From Rheinheimera texasensis DSM 17496 (GTDB taxonomy: Bacteria; Pseudomonadota; Gammaproteobacteria; Enterobacterales; Alteromonadaceae), in the NCBI RefSeq assembly GCF_000711985.1, contig NZ_KL544005.1:571970-635969 (forward strand): 64,000 bases of DNA, in the 5' to 3' direction. Under the pieces are notes generated by a model. It was not told where the DNA came from. It did not search any database and saw nothing but the letters and a program-made list of their open reading frames with translations. Positions within the stretch are counted from its first letter, which is position 1. Each line of letters begins with the position of its first letter. The position numbers and the translations under genes are program-made. Shown piece by piece: positions 62,932 to 64,000 of the stretch.

Positions 62932-64000
62932 TTAAAACACGAAGTCGATGCCGAGGCTTAGCAGCTTTGCATCATTGTGATAGCTAAAATCAAACCAAGG
63001 AGAGCGGTCGCCTTTGTCCTGGAAATCGTTATATTCCAATTTGATAGCCGCGCTACTGCCAAGGTTATAGCGCAGGCCCAACGTCATGATTTGGTGCTCT
63101 TCAGCATCTCCGACACCGAACCCCTGCCAGTCTTTCGTCAGCTCCAGTTTCGCGGTCGACAGCCCGATATAGGGCTGCCAGGTCTCGTGGTTATAAACCA
63201 TGCTGACGTAAAAGGTCGGAAACTCTGAACCATACCCGTCATCATAGACAACGTAGTTATAGTCGAACAGCACGATGACATGTTCAAAAGTAAAGCTGCC
63301 TCCAAGCCCATAAAAATCCAAATCAAAATCAGTCAGAGGCCAGTCGCCGGAAACAAAAGGCGTGCCGTCTGGCTTGAACCGGCGTTCGATGCGTTGGTCG
63401 ACAACACCGTCATTATTGATATCCAGTTCGTCAGTAAAAAACACATCCGCAGTGGTATTGTAATGGGTCCGGAAATACGACGCTCGTAAATCGATCCAGT
63501 CATTACTCATCGCCAGATTGGCGCCGAGAATTTTACTCCAGGTCACATCAGCGGTACCTGCAATGTAGGTGCCCGCTTCCGGAAAATAGTAGCCACCCCG
63601 ATTACGCCAAAAATCATGTGATTTGATATCCCGCTGCGTTTCCCGACCGCCAAATACACTGGGAGTCAGCGTCCAGTCACCGAGATAAAAAGAATGCGCA
63701 TAAGTGAGGCCGTTAAACTGGGTAATTTCCCACCAATACAAATTGGCAGGCGGGCGTAACCAGGGATACGCATAACCAACTTCCATATATTCTGAGAAAT
63801 AGTACATCGGCAACATGCGCCGCCCCGCCATCAGCGTACCATCCTGCCCAACCTGATAACTCAGATAGGCCCAGTCAATATCAGGACTCCAGCCGTCCGC
63901 ACCTTTTGCCACCAGTTGAATCGTCGCGGTTAAGCGATCCATGACATCTGCACGCATTTGCAGTGCAACCATCGACTCCTGTTCAAAATCCAGCTCCTCG
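62932..64000 (-). CDS. porin-like outer-membrane protein (5' end outside window)
   Basis: At least 355 residues. The reading frame stays open to the window edge (EELDFEQES before the first internal Met at 63972), so the start and signal peptide lie beyond 64000. VEVGYAYPWLRPPANLYWWEITQFNG and IKLEYNDFQDKGDRSP match the pattern of the porin-like protein at 57597, and the chain ends LLSLGIDFVF with a terminal Phe. It is thus a paralogue of that porin. Substrate not readable. Confidence 0.75.
   Translation of the reverse strand, partial: EELDFEQESMVALQMRADVMDRLTATIQLVAKGADGWSPDIDWAYLSYQVGQDGTLMAGRRMLPMYYFSEYMEVGYAYPWLRPPANLYWWEITQFNGLTYAHSFYLGDWTLTPSVFGGRETQRDIKSHDFWRNRGGYYFPEAGTYIAGTADVTWSKILGANLAMSNDWIDLRASYFRTHYNTTADVFFTDELDINNDGVVDQRIERRFKPDGTPFVSGDWPLTDFDLDFYGLGGSFTFEHVIVLFDYNYVVYDDGYGSEFPTFYVSMVYNHETWQPYIGLSTAKLELTKDWQGFGVGDAEEHQIMTLGLRYNLGSSAAIKLEYNDFQDKGDRSPWFDFSYHNDAKLLSLGIDFVF

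Overview
The window reads as a chromosomal segment of a gammaproteobacterium with moderate GC content, most like Rheinheimera, Alishewanella or a related genus. That placement is an inference from gene content (nitrate assimilation, NorR, RND pumps, many porins and TonB receptors, one-component plus c-di-GMP signalling) and protein style; no rRNA or marker gene is present to confirm it.

Positions 1-5.6 kb form a nitric-oxide cluster: a truncated NnrS, a methyltransferase, a small DGC-type metal-binding protein behind a perfect FNR/Dnr-type box, a MoeB-like adenylyltransferase, the NO sensor NorR, and a divergent RIC/YtfE iron-sulfur repair protein. The norR-ytfE gap has three GT-N7-AC NorR sites followed by a sigma-54-like promoter.

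Positions 5.7-25.4 kb form a nitrate assimilation and molybdenum cofactor island: an ABC nitrate importer (nrtA, nrtB, nrtD), a NasC-like flavoprotein, convergent nasA, then moaA-mobA-moaB-moaC-moaD-moaE-modA-modB-modC in one tightly overlapping run. A 2-oxoacid decarboxylase, moeA and a NarL/NarP-type regulator follow on the minus strand, with a divergent NarK-type transporter. Three transcription units carry terminator hairpins in their 5' leaders. The nrtA leader has two hairpins with AxxGxx hexaloops that fit ANTAR (NasR/NasT) antitermination. No nitrite reductase is present in the window.

Positions 25.4-52.5 kb look accessory. A translationally coupled three-gene operon (ParB-like small protein, a degenerate tyrosine-recombinase-like protein of 841 aa, and an intact tyrosine recombinase of about 1204 aa) resembles Gamma-Mobile-Trio elements. 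It is followed by an outer-membrane protein, a lipoprotein amidohydrolase, an RND pump with its adaptor, an AlpA-like regulator, SOS-controlled umuDC, an AT-rich lipoprotein/secreted-protein pair of unknown function, and a compact xis-int module with three unknown small genes. That module abuts a 45-bp 3' half of a tRNA-Arg(CCG) gene. Beyond it lie a hipBA toxin-antitoxin pair, a periplasmic binding protein and three small unknown genes.

Positions 52.5-64 kb, all on the minus strand, return to ordinary sensing and envelope genes: a GGDEF-EAL protein, a chemoreceptor, a PstS-like small protein with a porin, a lipase-like hydrolase, a TonB-dependent receptor split by one in-frame amber codon, and a second porin-like gene running off the window end.
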